From: Acidiferrobacteraceae bacterium
GTDB taxonomy: Bacteria > Pseudomonadota > Gammaproteobacteria > Arenicellales > UBA868
DNA: 12,647 nucleotides
Assembly (NCBI GenBank): GCA_002713825.1
Contig: PAUU01000046.1
Coordinates: 1-12,647 of the forward strand
Reading direction: 5' to 3'
Below, in pieces: positions 1 through 9,910 of this stretch (position 1 is its first letter; each line of letters starts with the position of its first letter). The translations under genes and the position numbers were made by a program. The notes beneath the pieces were generated by a model. That model saw only the letters and a program-made list of their open reading frames with translations. It did not search any database and was not told the origin of the DNA.

Positions 1-1993
<1,993 letters not shown>

Positions 1994-2006
1994 TCAACGC
2001 GATGGG

Positions 2007-5000
2007 TTATTGATCCTCGCGTCTTTCAATATTCAGCCCCAAAGCTCTGATCTCCTTTTCCAATACATTGAATGACTCTGGCACCGATGCTTCCATTCGG
2101 TGGTCTCCCCGAACGAGGTTTTCATACATTTTCGTGCGGCCACCTACGTCATCCGACTTGACCGTCAGCATTTCCTGAAGCGTGTAGGATGCGCCATAGG
2201 CTTCCAGCGCCCAGACCTCCATCTCTCCAAAACGCTGGCCGCCGAACTGGGCTTTGCCTCCGAGCGGCTGCTGGGTGATGAGACTGTAGGGACCCGTTGA
2301 TCGCGCGTGCATCTTGTCGTCGACCAGGTGGTTGAGCTTCAGCATGTACATGTAGCCCACTGTGACTTCCCTATCAAAATGCTCCCCTGTCCTTCCGTCA
2401 ATCAGCCTAGCCTGGCCGCTTGAGGGAAGTTCAGCAATCTTGAGCCATTCCTTGATCTCGGCTTCGCTCGCACCGTCAAAGACGGGCGTAGCGATCGGCA
2501 CGCCACCGCGTAGATTGTTCGCAAGTTCCGCAACTTCCTCATCGGATAGAGCATCCATATCTTCCTGGTGACGTCCGGTGCCATAGATCTTTCCAAGCTG
2601 TTTGCGCAACTTTGCGCTATCCGCCCCTGAGTCGAGCATTTCGCTAATCTGACGACCCAGGTGACTGGCAGCCCATCCAAGGTGACATTCGAGCACCTGC
2701 CCAACATTCATTCGGGAAGGCACACCTAGGGGGTTCAAGACGATATCTACTGTGGTGCCATCTTCCATGTACGGCATGTCTTCGATCGGGACAATCCTGG
2801 AGATAACGCCCTTGTTGCCGTGGCGGCCAGCCATTTTGTCTCCTGGCTGTAAGCGACGTTTAACGGCGACAAACACTTTGACCATCTTGAGCACACCCGC
2901 CTGCAGATCATCTCCTGCCTCAAGCTTTCCGCGTTTTTCGTCATAAAGGTCGTCAAACCGCTTTGACTGCGCCGCAAGCTGCGCCCGGATTTGCTCAAGA
3001 GTGGTGTTCGTATCTTCGTCACGCAACCGGACTTCAAACCACTTATCCCGAGGTAAGGCCTGCAGATAAGGCTTGGTGATTTTTTCTCCCGCCTTCAGGT
3101 CCCCTGGGCCGCCTTCGGCGACTTTACCTGCCAGCAGGCGCTCGATGCGGTCGTAAGCGTCATCTTCAACGATCTGATACTGGTCCTGAAGATCTTTCTT
3201 GATACGATCCAGTTCGGATGCCTCAATAGAGAGCGCACGCGCGTCTTTTTCAACTCCATCACGGGTAAAGACCTGGACGTCTATCACGGTTCCCGACATA
3301 CCAGACGGCATCCGAAGCGAGGTGTCCTTAACATCGGAGGCTTTTTCGCCAAAAATTGCACGCAGCAGCTTTTCTTCCGGGGTTAACTGCGTCTCGCCCT
3401 TGGGCGTCACCTTTCCCACCAGAATATCGCCCGGATTCACCTCAGCGCCGATGTAGACAACCCCGGATTCATCGAGTCTCGCCAAAGCCGACTCACTGAC
3501 GTTGGGAATATCACGTGTGACATCGTCAGAGCCGAGTTTGGTATCCCGGGCGGTGCAGGTAAGCTCCTCGATGTGGATTGAGGTATAGACATCGTCCTGG
3601 ACCAGGCGCTCCGAAATCAAGATCGAGTCCTCGAAGTTGTAGCCGTTCCAGGGCATGAACGCTACAAGAATATTGCGGCCCAATGCCAGCTCACCCAAAT
3701 CGGTAGAGGGCCCATCCGCCAGCACGTCGCCCGCGGCGATCTCATCCCCTACGGAAACCAGGGGACGCTGGTTGATCGTGGTGTTCTGGTTGGACCGGGT
3801 GTACTTGACCAGGTTATAGATGTCGACGCCGGCGTCTCCGGGCTCAACCTCTTTGTCGCTGACCTTGACCACGATACGCGAAGCATCCACCGCGTTCACC
3901 ACGCCGCCGCGTGTGGCAACAACCACCACGCCGGAATCTGAAGCCACCTTACGCTCGATACCCGTTCCGACCAGCGGCTTTTCGCTGCGAAGGGTCGGGA
4001 CCGCTTGGCGTTGCATGTTGGACCCCATCAAGGCGCGGTTGGCATCATCATGCTCCAGAAACGGGATCAAAGCGGCGGCCACTGAGACGATCTGCGATGG
4101 CGCGACATCCATAAACTGCACGTTCTCAGGAGTCGACAAAGTAAATTCGTTGCGAAAACGGCAAGAAATCAGTTCATCTGCCAATTCACCTTTATCGTCA
4201 ACTCGCGCATTGGCCTGGGCGATGACGTACTCACCCTCTTCGATGGCAGACAGGTAAACTGACTCATCGGTAACTTTGCGATCGACCACTTTACGGTACG
4301 GTGTCTCAAGGAAGCCATACTCATTCGTTCGGGCAAAAATTGCCAGTGAATTGATCAGCCCGATGTTGGGCCCTTCCGGCGTTTCGATTGGGCACACCCG
4401 ACCGTAATGGGTGGGGTGCACGTCTCGTACTTCAAAGCCGGCTCTCTCACGGGTCAGTCCGCCCGGTCCTAGTGCCGAGACCCTGCGTTTGTGGGTAACC
4501 TCTGACAGAGGATTCGTCTGATCCATGAACTGGGATAACTGACTCGATCCAAAGAACTCTTTGATTACCGCTGACACGGGTTTGGCGTTGATGAGATCCT
4601 GGGGGGTCAGGTTTTCTGACTCGGCCATGGAGAGCCGTTCTTTCACCGCACGCTCCACACGGACCAGGCCGATCCGGAACTGATTTTCCACGAGTTCCCC
4701 TACGGAACGCACCCGGCGGTTTCCGAGGTTATCGATATCGTCCGTGACGCCGTTTCCATTTTTCAGTTCTACCAACGTACGCATGACATCGATGATGTCC
4801 TGCTGGCTCAGAATACCCGGTCCCTCGTCGCTCGTTCGACCTAAACGGCGGTTAAGTTTCATGCGGCCAACGGCCGAGAGGTCGTAGCGATCAATTGTAA
4901 AAAACAGGTTTCTGAACAACTGCTCTGCCGCGTCTTTTGTCGGCGGCTCACCGGGGCGCATCATCCGGTAGATTTCGACCTGCGCCTCAAGTGCGGTCTT

Positions 5001-6089
5001 TGTGGCATCGGTACGCAACGTATCTGAGATGTAAGGACCCCGATCGAGGTCATTGGTGTACACCGTCTCAAACGCCTCAACACCAATCTCACGGAATTTG
5101 GCAAGCAGTTCCGGTGTGAGTTCCTCGTTGGCACTGGCCAACACTTCTCCAGTTTCCAGATCTACGAGATCCCGAGAGAGCGCCCTACCCAGTATGTAAC
5201 TGTCGGGAACCGCCAAGGATTGGATCCCGGCGCCCTCCAGCTCACGAATATGGCGCGCTGTGATGCGCTTGTCTGCCTCGACAATGACCTTACCGGTTGC
5301 GGTCTTAAGATCAAAATCAAGCTCCTGTCCTCGCAGTCTCTCAGCAACCAGATCCACCTCTGCCGACTCCGGCAGCAGCGTGACACGATCATTTTCAAAG
5401 AACAGGCTCAGAATCTCTTCCGTCGAGTAATCAAGCGCTTTGAGAACAATTGTTGCCGGAAGTTTTCGGCGTCGGTCAATTCGGACAAACAGGAGGTCTT
5501 TCTGATCGAATTCAAAATCCAGCCACGACCCCCGGTAAGGAATCACCCGGGCATTGAAGAGCAACTTTCCGGATGAATGCGTTTTCCCCTTGTCGTGATC
5601 AAAAAATACACCCGGAGACCGGTGCAGCTGTGAAACGATCACTCGCTCGGTACCGTTGATCACAAACGTGCCGTTCTCAGTCATCAGGGGCATTTCCCCC
5701 ATGTAGACTTCCTGCTCCTTGATATCACGCAGTATCTTCGCGCCACCTGACTCGCTTTTATCAAAAATAATCAGGCGCAATGTCGCAAACAACGGGGCGG
5801 AGTACACCATGCCACGCTGTTGACATTCCCGCACGTCGAATACCGGCGTTCCGAGTGTGTAACTGACAAAATCGAGTGAGGCGGCACCGTTGTAGCTCTC
5901 AATCGGAAACACCGATTTGAATGCTGCCTGCAGCCCTTCGTCGATACGCTGAAGGGGCTCAATTTCCGCCTGGAGCAATTTTTTGTAGGAGGCCTTCTGG
6001 ATATCCAGCAGATTAGGCACCTGATCAGCAGCTGACCGGGTACTGAAACTCTTACGAATCCGTTTTTTCTCGGTAAAGGTATAAGCCAT
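2007..6089 (-). CDS. rpoB: DNA-directed RNA polymerase beta subunit
   Basis: This is the beta subunit of RNA polymerase, 1360 residues against 1342 in E. coli. The ATG at 6089 follows GAGAGG at a five-base spacing; the stop is TAA. The rifampicin pocket is intact: D523, H533 and S538 match E. coli D516, H526 and S531. The one difference in the central cluster is T525 where E. coli has N518. This pattern predicts rifampicin sensitivity. The active-site lysines are K1085 and K1093 in [15 protein letters not shown] (E. coli K1065 and K1073). The offset grows from 7 to 20 between these landmarks, so a small insertion of about 13 residues lies between them. The N-terminal 70 residues (for example [11 protein letters not shown] and [12 protein letters not shown]) differ from enteric proteins and share features with other proteobacterial classes. 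The gene is intact and lies between rplL and rpoC as usual. Confidence 0.99.
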   Translation of the reverse strand: MAYTFTEKKRIRKSFSTRSAADQVPNLLDIQKASYKKLLQAEIEPLQRIDEGLQAAFKSVFPIESYNGAASLDFVSYTLGTPVFDVRECQQRGMVYSAPLFATLRLIIFDKSESGGAKILRDIKEQEVYMGEMPLMTENGTFVINGTERVIVSQLHRSPGVFFDHDKGKTHSSGKLLFNARVIPYRGSWLDFEFDQKDLLFVRIDRRRKLPATIVLKALDYSTEEILSLFFENDRVTLLPESAEVDLVAERLRGQELDFDLKTATGKVIVEADKRITARHIRELEGAGIQSLAVPDSYILGRALSRDLVDLETGEVLASANEELTPELLAKFREIGVEAFETVYTNDLDRGPYISDTLRTDATKTALEAQVEIYRMMRPGEPPTKDAAEQLFRNLFFTIDRYDLSAVGRMKLNRRLGRTSDEGPGILSQQDIIDVMRTLVELKNGNGVTDDIDNLGNRRVRSVGELVENQFRIGLVRVERAVKERLSMAESENLTPQDLINAKPVSAVIKEFFGSSQLSQFMDQTNPLSEVTHKRRVSALGPGGLTRERAGFEVRDVHPTHYGRVCPIETPEGPNIGLINSLAIFARTNEYGFLETPYRKVVDRKVTDESVYLSAIEEGEYVIAQANARVDDKGELADELISCRFRNEFTLSTPENVQFMDVAPSQIVSVAAALIPFLEHDDANRALMGSNMQRQAVPTLRSEKPLVGTGIERKVASDSGVVVVATRGGVVNAVDASRIVVKVSDKEVEPGDAGVDIYNLVKYTRSNQNTTINQRPLVSVGDEIAAGDVLADGPSTDLGELALGRNILVAFMPWNGYNFEDSILISERLVQDDVYTSIHIEELTCTARDTKLGSDDVTRDIPNVSESALARLDESGVVYIGAEVNPGDILVGKVTPKGETQLTPEEKLLRAIFGEKASDVKDTSLRMPSGMSGTVIDVQVFTRDGVEKDARALSIEASELDRIKKDLQDQYQIVEDDAYDRIERLLAGKVAEGGPGDLKAGEKITKPYLQALPRDKWFEVRLRDEDTNTTLEQIRAQLAAQSKRFDDLYDEKRGKLEAGDDLQAGVLKMVKVFVAVKRRLQPGDKMAGRHGNKGVISRIVPIEDMPYMEDGTTVDIVLNPLGVPSRMNVGQVLECHLGWAASHLGRQISEMLDSGADSAKLRKQLGKIYGTGRHQEDMDALSDEEVAELANNLRGGVPIATPVFDGASEAEIKEWLKIAELPSSGQARLIDGRTGEHFDREVTVGYMYMLKLNHLVDDKMHARSTGPYSLITQQPLGGKAQFGGQRFGEMEVWALEAYGASYTLQEMLTVKSDDVGGRTKMYENLVRGDHRMEASVPESFNVLEKEIRALGLNIERREDQ

Positions 6090-6181
6090 GAAGACCTCTC
6101 AGAACAGTTAGAAAATAACGTCTAATGCCGTCCCGCTACGCTACCGCGTGGCGAGTACATAAAACGCGACAAAACAGGGCT

Positions 6182-6217
6182 ATGCACGTACCGAGTGGAT
6201 ACGACCGGTACGTGCAT
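6182..6217 (-). promoter_or_regulatory. 12-bp perfect stem-loop in the rplL-rpoB spacer (candidate attenuator or RNase III site)
   Basis: Positions 6182-6193 (ATGCACGTACCG) and 6206-6217 (CGGTACGTGCAT) form a perfect 12-bp inverted repeat around a 12-nt loop. It begins about 52 nt after the rplL stop. In E. coli the rplL-rpoB spacer holds a partial terminator followed by an RNase III site, which sets the excess of L7/L12 over beta. This hairpin lies in the equivalent place. No clean run of U follows it; two separate TTTT runs come 8-25 nt later on the RNA strand. Processing or partial attenuation is therefore more likely than full termination. The pairing is seen directly; the role is inferred from position. 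Confidence 0.55.
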
Positions 6218-6228
6218 TTCCAAGACAG

Positions 6229-6264
6229 CGGAACGCCCGCGCTGAGAGCGCGGGGAGAGTTCCG
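6229..6264 (-). promoter_or_regulatory. GC-rich stem-loop immediately after rplL
   Basis: An inner perfect 8-bp stem (CCCGCGCT at 6236-6243 with AGCGCGGG at 6247-6254, loop of 3) sits inside an outer 6-bp stem (CGGAAC at 6229-6234 with GTTCCG at 6259-6264), with a small asymmetric internal loop. It starts 4 nt past the rplL stop codon and precedes a second hairpin at 6182-6217. No U tract follows, so it is not a standard intrinsic terminator. It may protect the rplL mRNA 3' end, act with the second hairpin as an RNase III target, or contribute to attenuation before rpoB. The structure is clear; the function is inferred. Confidence 0.5.
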
Positions 6265-6268
6265 GCAA

Positions 6269-6649
6269 TCACTTAACTTCAACAGATCCGCCGGCTTCTT
6301 CCAGTTGCTTCTTGATTTCCTCAGCTTCGTCCTTGCTGACTCCCTCTTTAATGGCCGACGGAGCGGACTCAACAAGATCCTTGGCTTCCTTAAGGCCCAA
6401 ACCCGTAATACCACGGACTGCCTTAATGACGCCGACTTTCTTGTCTCCAAAAGAGCTCAGCACGACATCAAACTCAGACTTCTCTTCTTCGCCCGCAGCA
6501 TCTCCACCAGCGCCGCCTGCAGCCGGCGCTGCGACTGCAACTGCCGCTGCCGCGGACACACCGAATTTCTCTTCCATATCCTTGATCAACTCGGACAGTT
6601 CGAGAACGGACATCTCTGCTACCGCATTCAAGACTTCTTCGCGATTCAT
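6269..6649 (-). CDS. rplL: 50S ribosomal protein L7/L12
   Basis: L7/L12 is the multicopy stalk protein that recruits and activates EF-Tu, EF-G and other translational GTPases. It is 126 residues against about 121 in E. coli. The helical dimerisation domain covers about residues 1-30 ([20 protein letters not shown]). A flexible Ala/Gly-rich hinge follows at about 32-54. The globular factor-binding domain runs from about 58 to the end, with the conserved [20 protein letters not shown] at 75-94. The start ATG follows AAGGAGAG; the stop is TGA. It lies 52 bp after rplJ, whose product binds L12 dimers, and before rpoB. Its expression is probably coupled to rplJ and separated from rpoB by the hairpins at 6182-6264. 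Confidence 0.98.
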   Translation of the reverse strand: MNREEVLNAVAEMSVLELSELIKDMEEKFGVSAAAAVAVAAPAAGGAGGDAAGEEEKSEFDVVLSSFGDKKVGVIKAVRGITGLGLKEAKDLVESAPSAIKEGVSKDEAEEIKKQLEEAGGSVEVK

Positions 6650-6701
6650 TGGTTTCTCTCCTTAAATTGAGATTTTCTTACCTTGAGCGCTCAACCGCGC
6701 T

Positions 6702-7235
6702 TCACGCTGCCTGTTCATCAGGTCGACTGTCTCTGACAGCCGCCAGCGTGCGCACAAATTTCGAGGGGACTTCGTTCAAGGTCTGGACAAGTTTGGTCAT
6801 CGGCGCCGCCATCGTACCCACCAACGTCGCGAGCAGTTCCTCGCGTCCGGGCAACTTGGCCAACGCCTGAATTGCCGAGACATCCAACAAGTCGCCGTTC
6901 ATAGCGCCTATCGTGATCTTCAGCTCTTCATTGTCTTTGGCAAACTTCGAGACCAGTTTCGCCACCGCGACGGGATCCTCCGAGGAGGAAATCATTAACG
7001 GACCGGTGAAATGATCTGTCAGACACTCAAAATTGGAATCCGCTACACAGCGGCGAGCGAGCGTGTTTTTGACGACACGCACGTCCACCCCCAGATTGCG
7101 GGCTTCCGTCCTAAGCTCGGTAATCTGCGCGACGGTGAGCCCTCGATACTCGGCCAGCACTGCAGCCTGGGCCACAGACAGCATCTGCGTGACCTCCGTG
7201 ACCACAGTCTTTTTCTGATCGATACTAAGGCTCAT
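6702..7235 (-). CDS. rplJ: 50S ribosomal protein L10
   Basis: L10 anchors L7/L12 dimers on the large subunit at the base of the stalk and represses translation of its own operon. It is 177 residues, slightly longer than the 165 of E. coli. The N-terminal rRNA-binding domain is recognisable by AEYRGLTVAQITELR (residues 28-42) and VRVVKNTLARR (52-62). The C-terminal helix that binds L12 covers roughly residues 135-165. The ATG at 7235 is supported by AAGGAG nine bases upstream. The gene is preceded by a 287-bp untranslated leader, the place where the L10-L12 complex binds for autoregulation in related bacteria, and is followed by rplL. The extra C-terminal residues (RDSRPDEQAA) are polar and probably disordered. 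Confidence 0.97.
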   Translation of the reverse strand: MSLSIDQKKTVVTEVTQMLSVAQAAVLAEYRGLTVAQITELRTEARNLGVDVRVVKNTLARRCVADSNFECLTDHFTGPLMISSSEDPVAVAKLVSKFAKDNEELKITIGAMNGDLLDVSAIQALAKLPGREELLATLVGTMAAPMTKLVQTLNEVPSKFVRTLAAVRDSRPDEQAA

Positions 7236-7522
7236 ATAGCACTACTCCTTGCTCGTTACACCTTGGTGTCCTGACCGGTGAAAATCCCGGATCGGGGGCA
7301 CCGCCTACGCAGGCCGGCTTTGCCATTAAGCGATCGCGGTTAGAACCTCCGCTCACGCACCTGCGGTCTTCGACGGACCTGCAACCTCTGATGACAACAA
7401 GTCAGGTGTTGCGGCCCCTCAAATTAAATAACTGTTACTGCCTTCCTTCTTTTTGCTTACGTTGTTCACGCTTAACGATTTTTAGCGCTTGGATGACGAT
7501 TGGCTTTCCCAAACCTGCTGGT
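7236..7522 (-). promoter_or_regulatory. rplJ (L10) mRNA leader region
   Basis: This is the longest gene-free stretch, 287 bp between the rplA stop and the rplJ start. No convincing reading frame crosses it. In proteobacteria this spacer holds the rplJ promoter and the L10 leader, a structured RNA bound by L10-(L12)4 that represses rplJ. Visible structure on the RNA strand includes GCCT-gcgt-AGGC (about 7308-7319), GCGG...CCGC around GGTTCTAACC (about 7336-7352), and a GC-rich stretch ending in ACCGGTCAGGACACC shortly before the AAGGAG site. An AT-rich TTATTTAAT near 7424-7432 could be a -10 element, but I see no matching -35. The assignment rests mainly on position, and I have not matched it to the L10 leader covariance model. 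Confidence 0.5.
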
Positions 7523-8218
7523 TCACCCGGCCACCGACGCGCGATCTACCTTCACCCCAGGACCCATCGTGGTCGACAGGGTCAGGCGTTTTAGATACTG
7601 CCCTTTAGATGCGGAAGGCTTTGCCTTGTTTAGAGCATCCAGCAGCGCCAACAAGTTCTCTTTTAGGGCCGCCTCATCGAAGGAGGCTTTTCCGATCGGG
7701 CAATGGATCACGCCGGCCTTGTCAATACGAAACTGGACCTGACCGGCCTTGGCATTGGTCACGGCCTTGGATACATCCTGCGTCACCGTTCCTACCTTGG
7801 GGTTTGGCATTAATCCACGTGGACCCAGCACCTGACCGAGCTTGCCAACCACCCGCATGGTGCTTGGAGTCGCGATGCAAACATCAAAGGCAATCGTTCC
7901 GCCCTGAATCGTTTCGGCGAGATCATCCAATCCGACGATATCTGCACCGGCGGCCCGTGCAGCGTCAACGTCGTCGCCGTCGGCAAAAACAGCTACGCGC
8001 ACGGTCTTTCCAGTCCCTTTAGGCAGTACCGTAGCGCCACGGACATTCTGGTCTGATTTCTTGGCGTCAACGCCCAAGTTGATACTGACGTCGACAGTCT
8101 CATCAAATTTTGCCGAAGCAGACTGCTTCACCAGTTTCAGCGCGTCATCAATCGGATAGAAATTGTCCTGGGTCAGGCCCTCGGATGCCTGTCGGTATCG
8201 TTTTCCACGCGTGCTCAT
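7523..8218 (-). CDS. rplA: 50S ribosomal protein L1
   Basis: L1 forms the mobile L1 stalk that helps release deacylated tRNA from the E site and represses the rplK-rplA mRNA by binding it. It is 231 residues (E. coli 234). The L1 signature [20 protein letters not shown] lies at residues 124-143, and the RNA-binding start [10 protein letters not shown] and the late STTMGPG motif (215-221) are present. The ATG at 8218 overlaps the full-length rplK stop by one base (TGATG), with GGAGG eight bases upstream, so translation is normally coupled to rplK. The stop is TGA. The gene is intact. The in-frame TAG in the upstream rplK would end most rplK translation 71 nt before this start, which could weaken the coupling. 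Confidence 0.98.
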   Translation of the reverse strand: MSTRGKRYRQASEGLTQDNFYPIDDALKLVKQSASAKFDETVDVSINLGVDAKKSDQNVRGATVLPKGTGKTVRVAVFADGDDVDAARAAGADIVGLDDLAETIQGGTIAFDVCIATPSTMRVVGKLGQVLGPRGLMPNPKVGTVTQDVSKAVTNAKAGQVQFRIDKAGVIHCPIGKASFDEAALKENLLALLDALNKAKPSASKGQYLKRLTLSTTMGPGVKVDRASVAG

Positions 8219-8649
8219 CAGACACCCTCCGTTTCGATGCCCATGCTGCGGGCGCTGCCGGCGATAATCTTCACTGCCTGATCCATGTCCTAGGCGCTGA
8301 GGTCGGGCATCTTGACCTTGGCAATCTCCTCGAGCTCTGCGCGGCCTACCTTACCTACCTTGTTCTTGTTCGGCTCTCCACTGCCTTTTTCCAGGCCGGC
8401 CGCCTTTTTCAGCAAAATAGACGCTGGGGGTGTCTTCTTGATGTAGGTGAAACTTTTGTCGGAGTAAACTGTTATTACAACCGGGATCGGAAGACCTGGC
8501 TCAACATCCTGGGTATCGGCATTAAATGCCTTGCAGAACTCCATGATGTTCAGTCCATGCTGCCCAAGAGCAGGGCCGACCGGTGGGCTAGGTTTGGCGC
8601 CGCCTGCGGGCACCTGCAGCTTAATATAAGCCTCAATCTTCTTTGCCAT
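8218..8649 (-). CDS. rplK: 50S ribosomal protein L11, interrupted by an in-frame amber codon at position 120
   Basis: L11 sits at the GTPase-associated centre of the large subunit, binds 23S rRNA there, and is needed for RelA activation by uncharged tRNA. The ATG at 8649 follows GGAG at seven bases. The N-terminal domain is intact, with the proline-rich [13 protein letters not shown] near residues 21-33 and [10 protein letters not shown]. The C-terminal rRNA-binding domain runs normally to MPDLSA, then hits TAG (8292-8290). Without any frame change the sequence resumes as [20 protein letters not shown], matching the conserved L11 end, and stops at the expected TGA overlapping rplA. Full length would be 143 residues, the family norm; termination at the TAG gives 119 and loses the last conserved segment, including GSARSMG. 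It could be a sequence error, a true truncation, or readthrough. Gene identity is certain; the product length is not. Confidence 0.93.
8290..8292 (-). other. rplK: In-frame amber (TAG) codon inside rplK
   Basis: Codon 120 of rplK reads TAG in the context GCC-TAG-GAC-ATG. In P. aeruginosa and E. coli L11 the aligned position is alanine. A single base change from CAG, GAG, AAG, TCG, TTG, TGG, TAC or TAT would give TAG, while the usual alanine codons need at least two. The frame is open on both sides and the downstream residues are conserved, so this is a substitution-type nonsense codon and not a frameshift. Confidence 0.95.
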
Positions 8650-8835
8650 CGTTTACTCCGTTGGGTCCAAACGCCGCTAGGCTCCCCTTTTTATTCATGA
8701 ATATGAGTTGCGGACATCTTGACTGGCTGGCCGCGTCCAACTGATCTTTTAGAAACTTTTAACCGTTATAAATCTGCTCTCTGCGTCTAATCACATCTAG
8801 TCTTTAAATGTGATCTCGGACCACTAAAGTCCTTT
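8650..8835 (-). promoter_or_regulatory. nusG-rplK spacer and rplK leader (candidate promoter and L1 autoregulatory site)
   Basis: This 186-bp region separates nusG from rplK. An inverted repeat ATCACAT / ATGTGAT (8790-8814, loop of 11) lies just after nusG but has no U tract. TATAAC near 8767-8772 on the minus strand resembles a -10 box, but I find no good -35 at the right distance. A 12-bp perfect palindrome (TATTCATGAATA) occupies 8692-8703. Close to the rplK start the RNA can form GGG/CCC (8684-8686 with 8663-8665) and GCC/GGC (8680-8682 with 8673-8675) stems separated by an asymmetric internal loop. That is the general shape of an L1-binding site, and in E. coli L1 represses this operon at the rplK leader. 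The specific assignments here are tentative. Confidence 0.35.
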
Positions 8836-9438
8836 TTATGCTTTCTCGACCTGGCTAAAGCTCAACTCCACGGGGGTTGAACGCCCAAAAATCGAGACCG
8901 AAACTTTCAACTTGCTCTTTTCGAAATTGACATCTTCTACGGTCCCGCTGAACTCCTTGAACGGGCCATCGATTACCCGAACCACCTCGCCAGGAGCAAA
9001 GGTATATTTCGGGCGCGGGTGCTCCGCCCCTTCCTGCACCTGCAGCAGGATTGCCTGAGCCTCTTGATCGGTAATCGGTACGGGCTGAGACCCGCTGCCT
9101 CCCACGAAACCAGAAACTTTGGGCACAGACTTCACCAGATGCCACGCTTCATCACTCATGATCATATTCACGAGGACGTAGCCTGGGAAAAACTTCCGCT
9201 CGCTGGTTCGTTTTTGCCCATTTCTGAGCTCAACCACTTGCTCAGTGGGGACCTCAATATCACCAAAGTGGTCTTCCATTCCTGCGCGTCGAATGTATTC
9301 TCGCAATGACTCCTGAACGTGCTTCTCAAAACCTGAGTAGGCCTGCACGACAAACCATTGCATCGGAGACGCGACTGCTTGGCTGTCTGCCGGTGACGTC
9401 TCGGGCATATTTTCTTCAATTTTTAGGTCACTTGTCAT
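8836..9438 (-). CDS. nusG: Transcription termination/antitermination factor NusG
   Basis: NusG binds the RNA polymerase clamp through its N-terminal domain and links polymerase to Rho or ribosomal protein S10 through its C-terminal KOW domain. From this start the protein has 200 residues (E. coli 181). The NGN domain begins at [16 protein letters not shown] (about residues 26-41) and includes [12 protein letters not shown] (79-90). The KOW domain carries [17 protein letters not shown] (149-165) and ends in the canonical SFSQVEKA. The start is uncertain. I chose the ATG at 9438; a TTG two codons upstream (9444) is less likely. An in-frame ATG at 9408, preceded by GAAG at about seven bases, would give 190 residues. 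Each leaves an acidic, probably disordered extension before the NGN domain. The stop is TAA. It lies 75 bp after secE and shares its reading frame. Confidence 0.95.
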   Translation of the reverse strand: MTSDLKIEENMPETSPADSQAVASPMQWFVVQAYSGFEKHVQESLREYIRRAGMEDHFGDIEVPTEQVVELRNGQKRTSERKFFPGYVLVNMIMSDEAWHLVKSVPKVSGFVGGSGSQPVPITDQEAQAILLQVQEGAEHPRPKYTFAPGEVVRVIDGPFKEFSGTVEDVNFEKSKLKVSVSIFGRSTPVELSFSQVEKA

Positions 9439-9513
9439 TTTCAATATCTAAGGTCTTGGTCTGTTGCTTATGCGTCCTTGCCGACTAAAGATCAAAAACT
9501 CTTCAAGCCGGGA

Positions 9514-9864
9514 CTAACCCAGCCCAAGCGCCAGATCGTAGATTGCCCAAAAAGAAATCGCATCCAGCAACCACAGGAAAATCCCGACTACCAGCACCAT
9601 GAGGATCACGATCATGGTCGACTGTGCGGTTTCCCGACGAGTCGGCCAAACAACCTTTCTGACTTCCGTCCGCGTGGCAAGCGTGAACTGCCAGACCGCC
9701 CTGCCGGGCTCAGAAGTGAGGGCAATACCCGCTGCAGCAATTACACCGGCCACTACAATGAGCGCGCGCACCAGCGCAGAACTGTCGCCCAGCGTGTAGA
9801 ACAGTGCTATCGCACCAACCACCGCCAGCCCCGACACGAGCAATTTCAAATTATCCGACAACAC
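9514..9864 (-). CDS. secE: Preprotein translocase subunit SecE
   Basis: SecE is the essential small subunit that clamps SecY in the inner-membrane SecYEG translocon. It is 116 residues with three predicted membrane segments at about 7-25, 33-50 and 83-103, as in other proteobacteria. The conserved cytoplasmic amphipathic segment and hinge, RTEVRKVVWPTRRET, lies at residues 65-79 just before the third segment. The start is a GTG (9864) with AGGG seven bases upstream; a TTG follows directly as an alternative. The stop is TAG, the only amber used as a terminal stop among the genes whose ends are visible. It follows tRNA-Trp by 46 bp and precedes nusG, the usual secE-nusG pairing. An 11-bp-spaced direct repeat covers its ribosome binding site. 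Confidence 0.95.
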   Translation of the reverse strand: MLSDNLKLLVSGLAVVGAIALFYTLGDSSALVRALIVVAGVIAAAGIALTSEPGRAVWQFTLATRTEVRKVVWPTRRETAQSTMIVILMVLVVGIFLWLLDAISFWAIYDLALGLG

Positions 9865-9868
9865 TGTC

Positions 9869-9888
9869 TCGCCCTATCTTCGCCCTAT
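9869..9888 (-). repeat. Two-copy 9-bp direct repeat over the secE ribosome binding site
   Basis: The unit TCGCCCTAT (plus strand) occurs at 9869-9877 and 9880-9888, a period of 11 bp. On the mRNA this gives two copies of AUAGGGCGA, the nearer of which supplies the AGGG ribosome binding site of secE. With only two copies it may be a chance or slippage-derived duplication. Confidence 0.6.
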
Positions 9889-9910
9889 TGCCCTGATACA
9901 TTCACGTTCA

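Noticed and set aside
4490..4545. Rifampicin-resistance mutation in rpoB
   Set aside because: The residues most often changed in resistance (D523, H533, S538 here) are wild type. The T at 525 replaces N518 of E. coli and may be natural variation in this lineage.
6125..6670. A 181-codon plus-strand frame opposite rplL and its downstream hairpins
   Set aside because: It is the complement of rplL and of inverted repeats. The sequence is low in complexity opposite the L12 hinge and has no recognisable domain.
8790..8814. CRP-like site between nusG and rplK (ATCACAT...ATGTGAT)
   Set aside because: The half-sites are in the opposite orientation to the CRP consensus (TGTGA then TCACA) and the spacing is wrong, so I treat it only as a weak hairpin.
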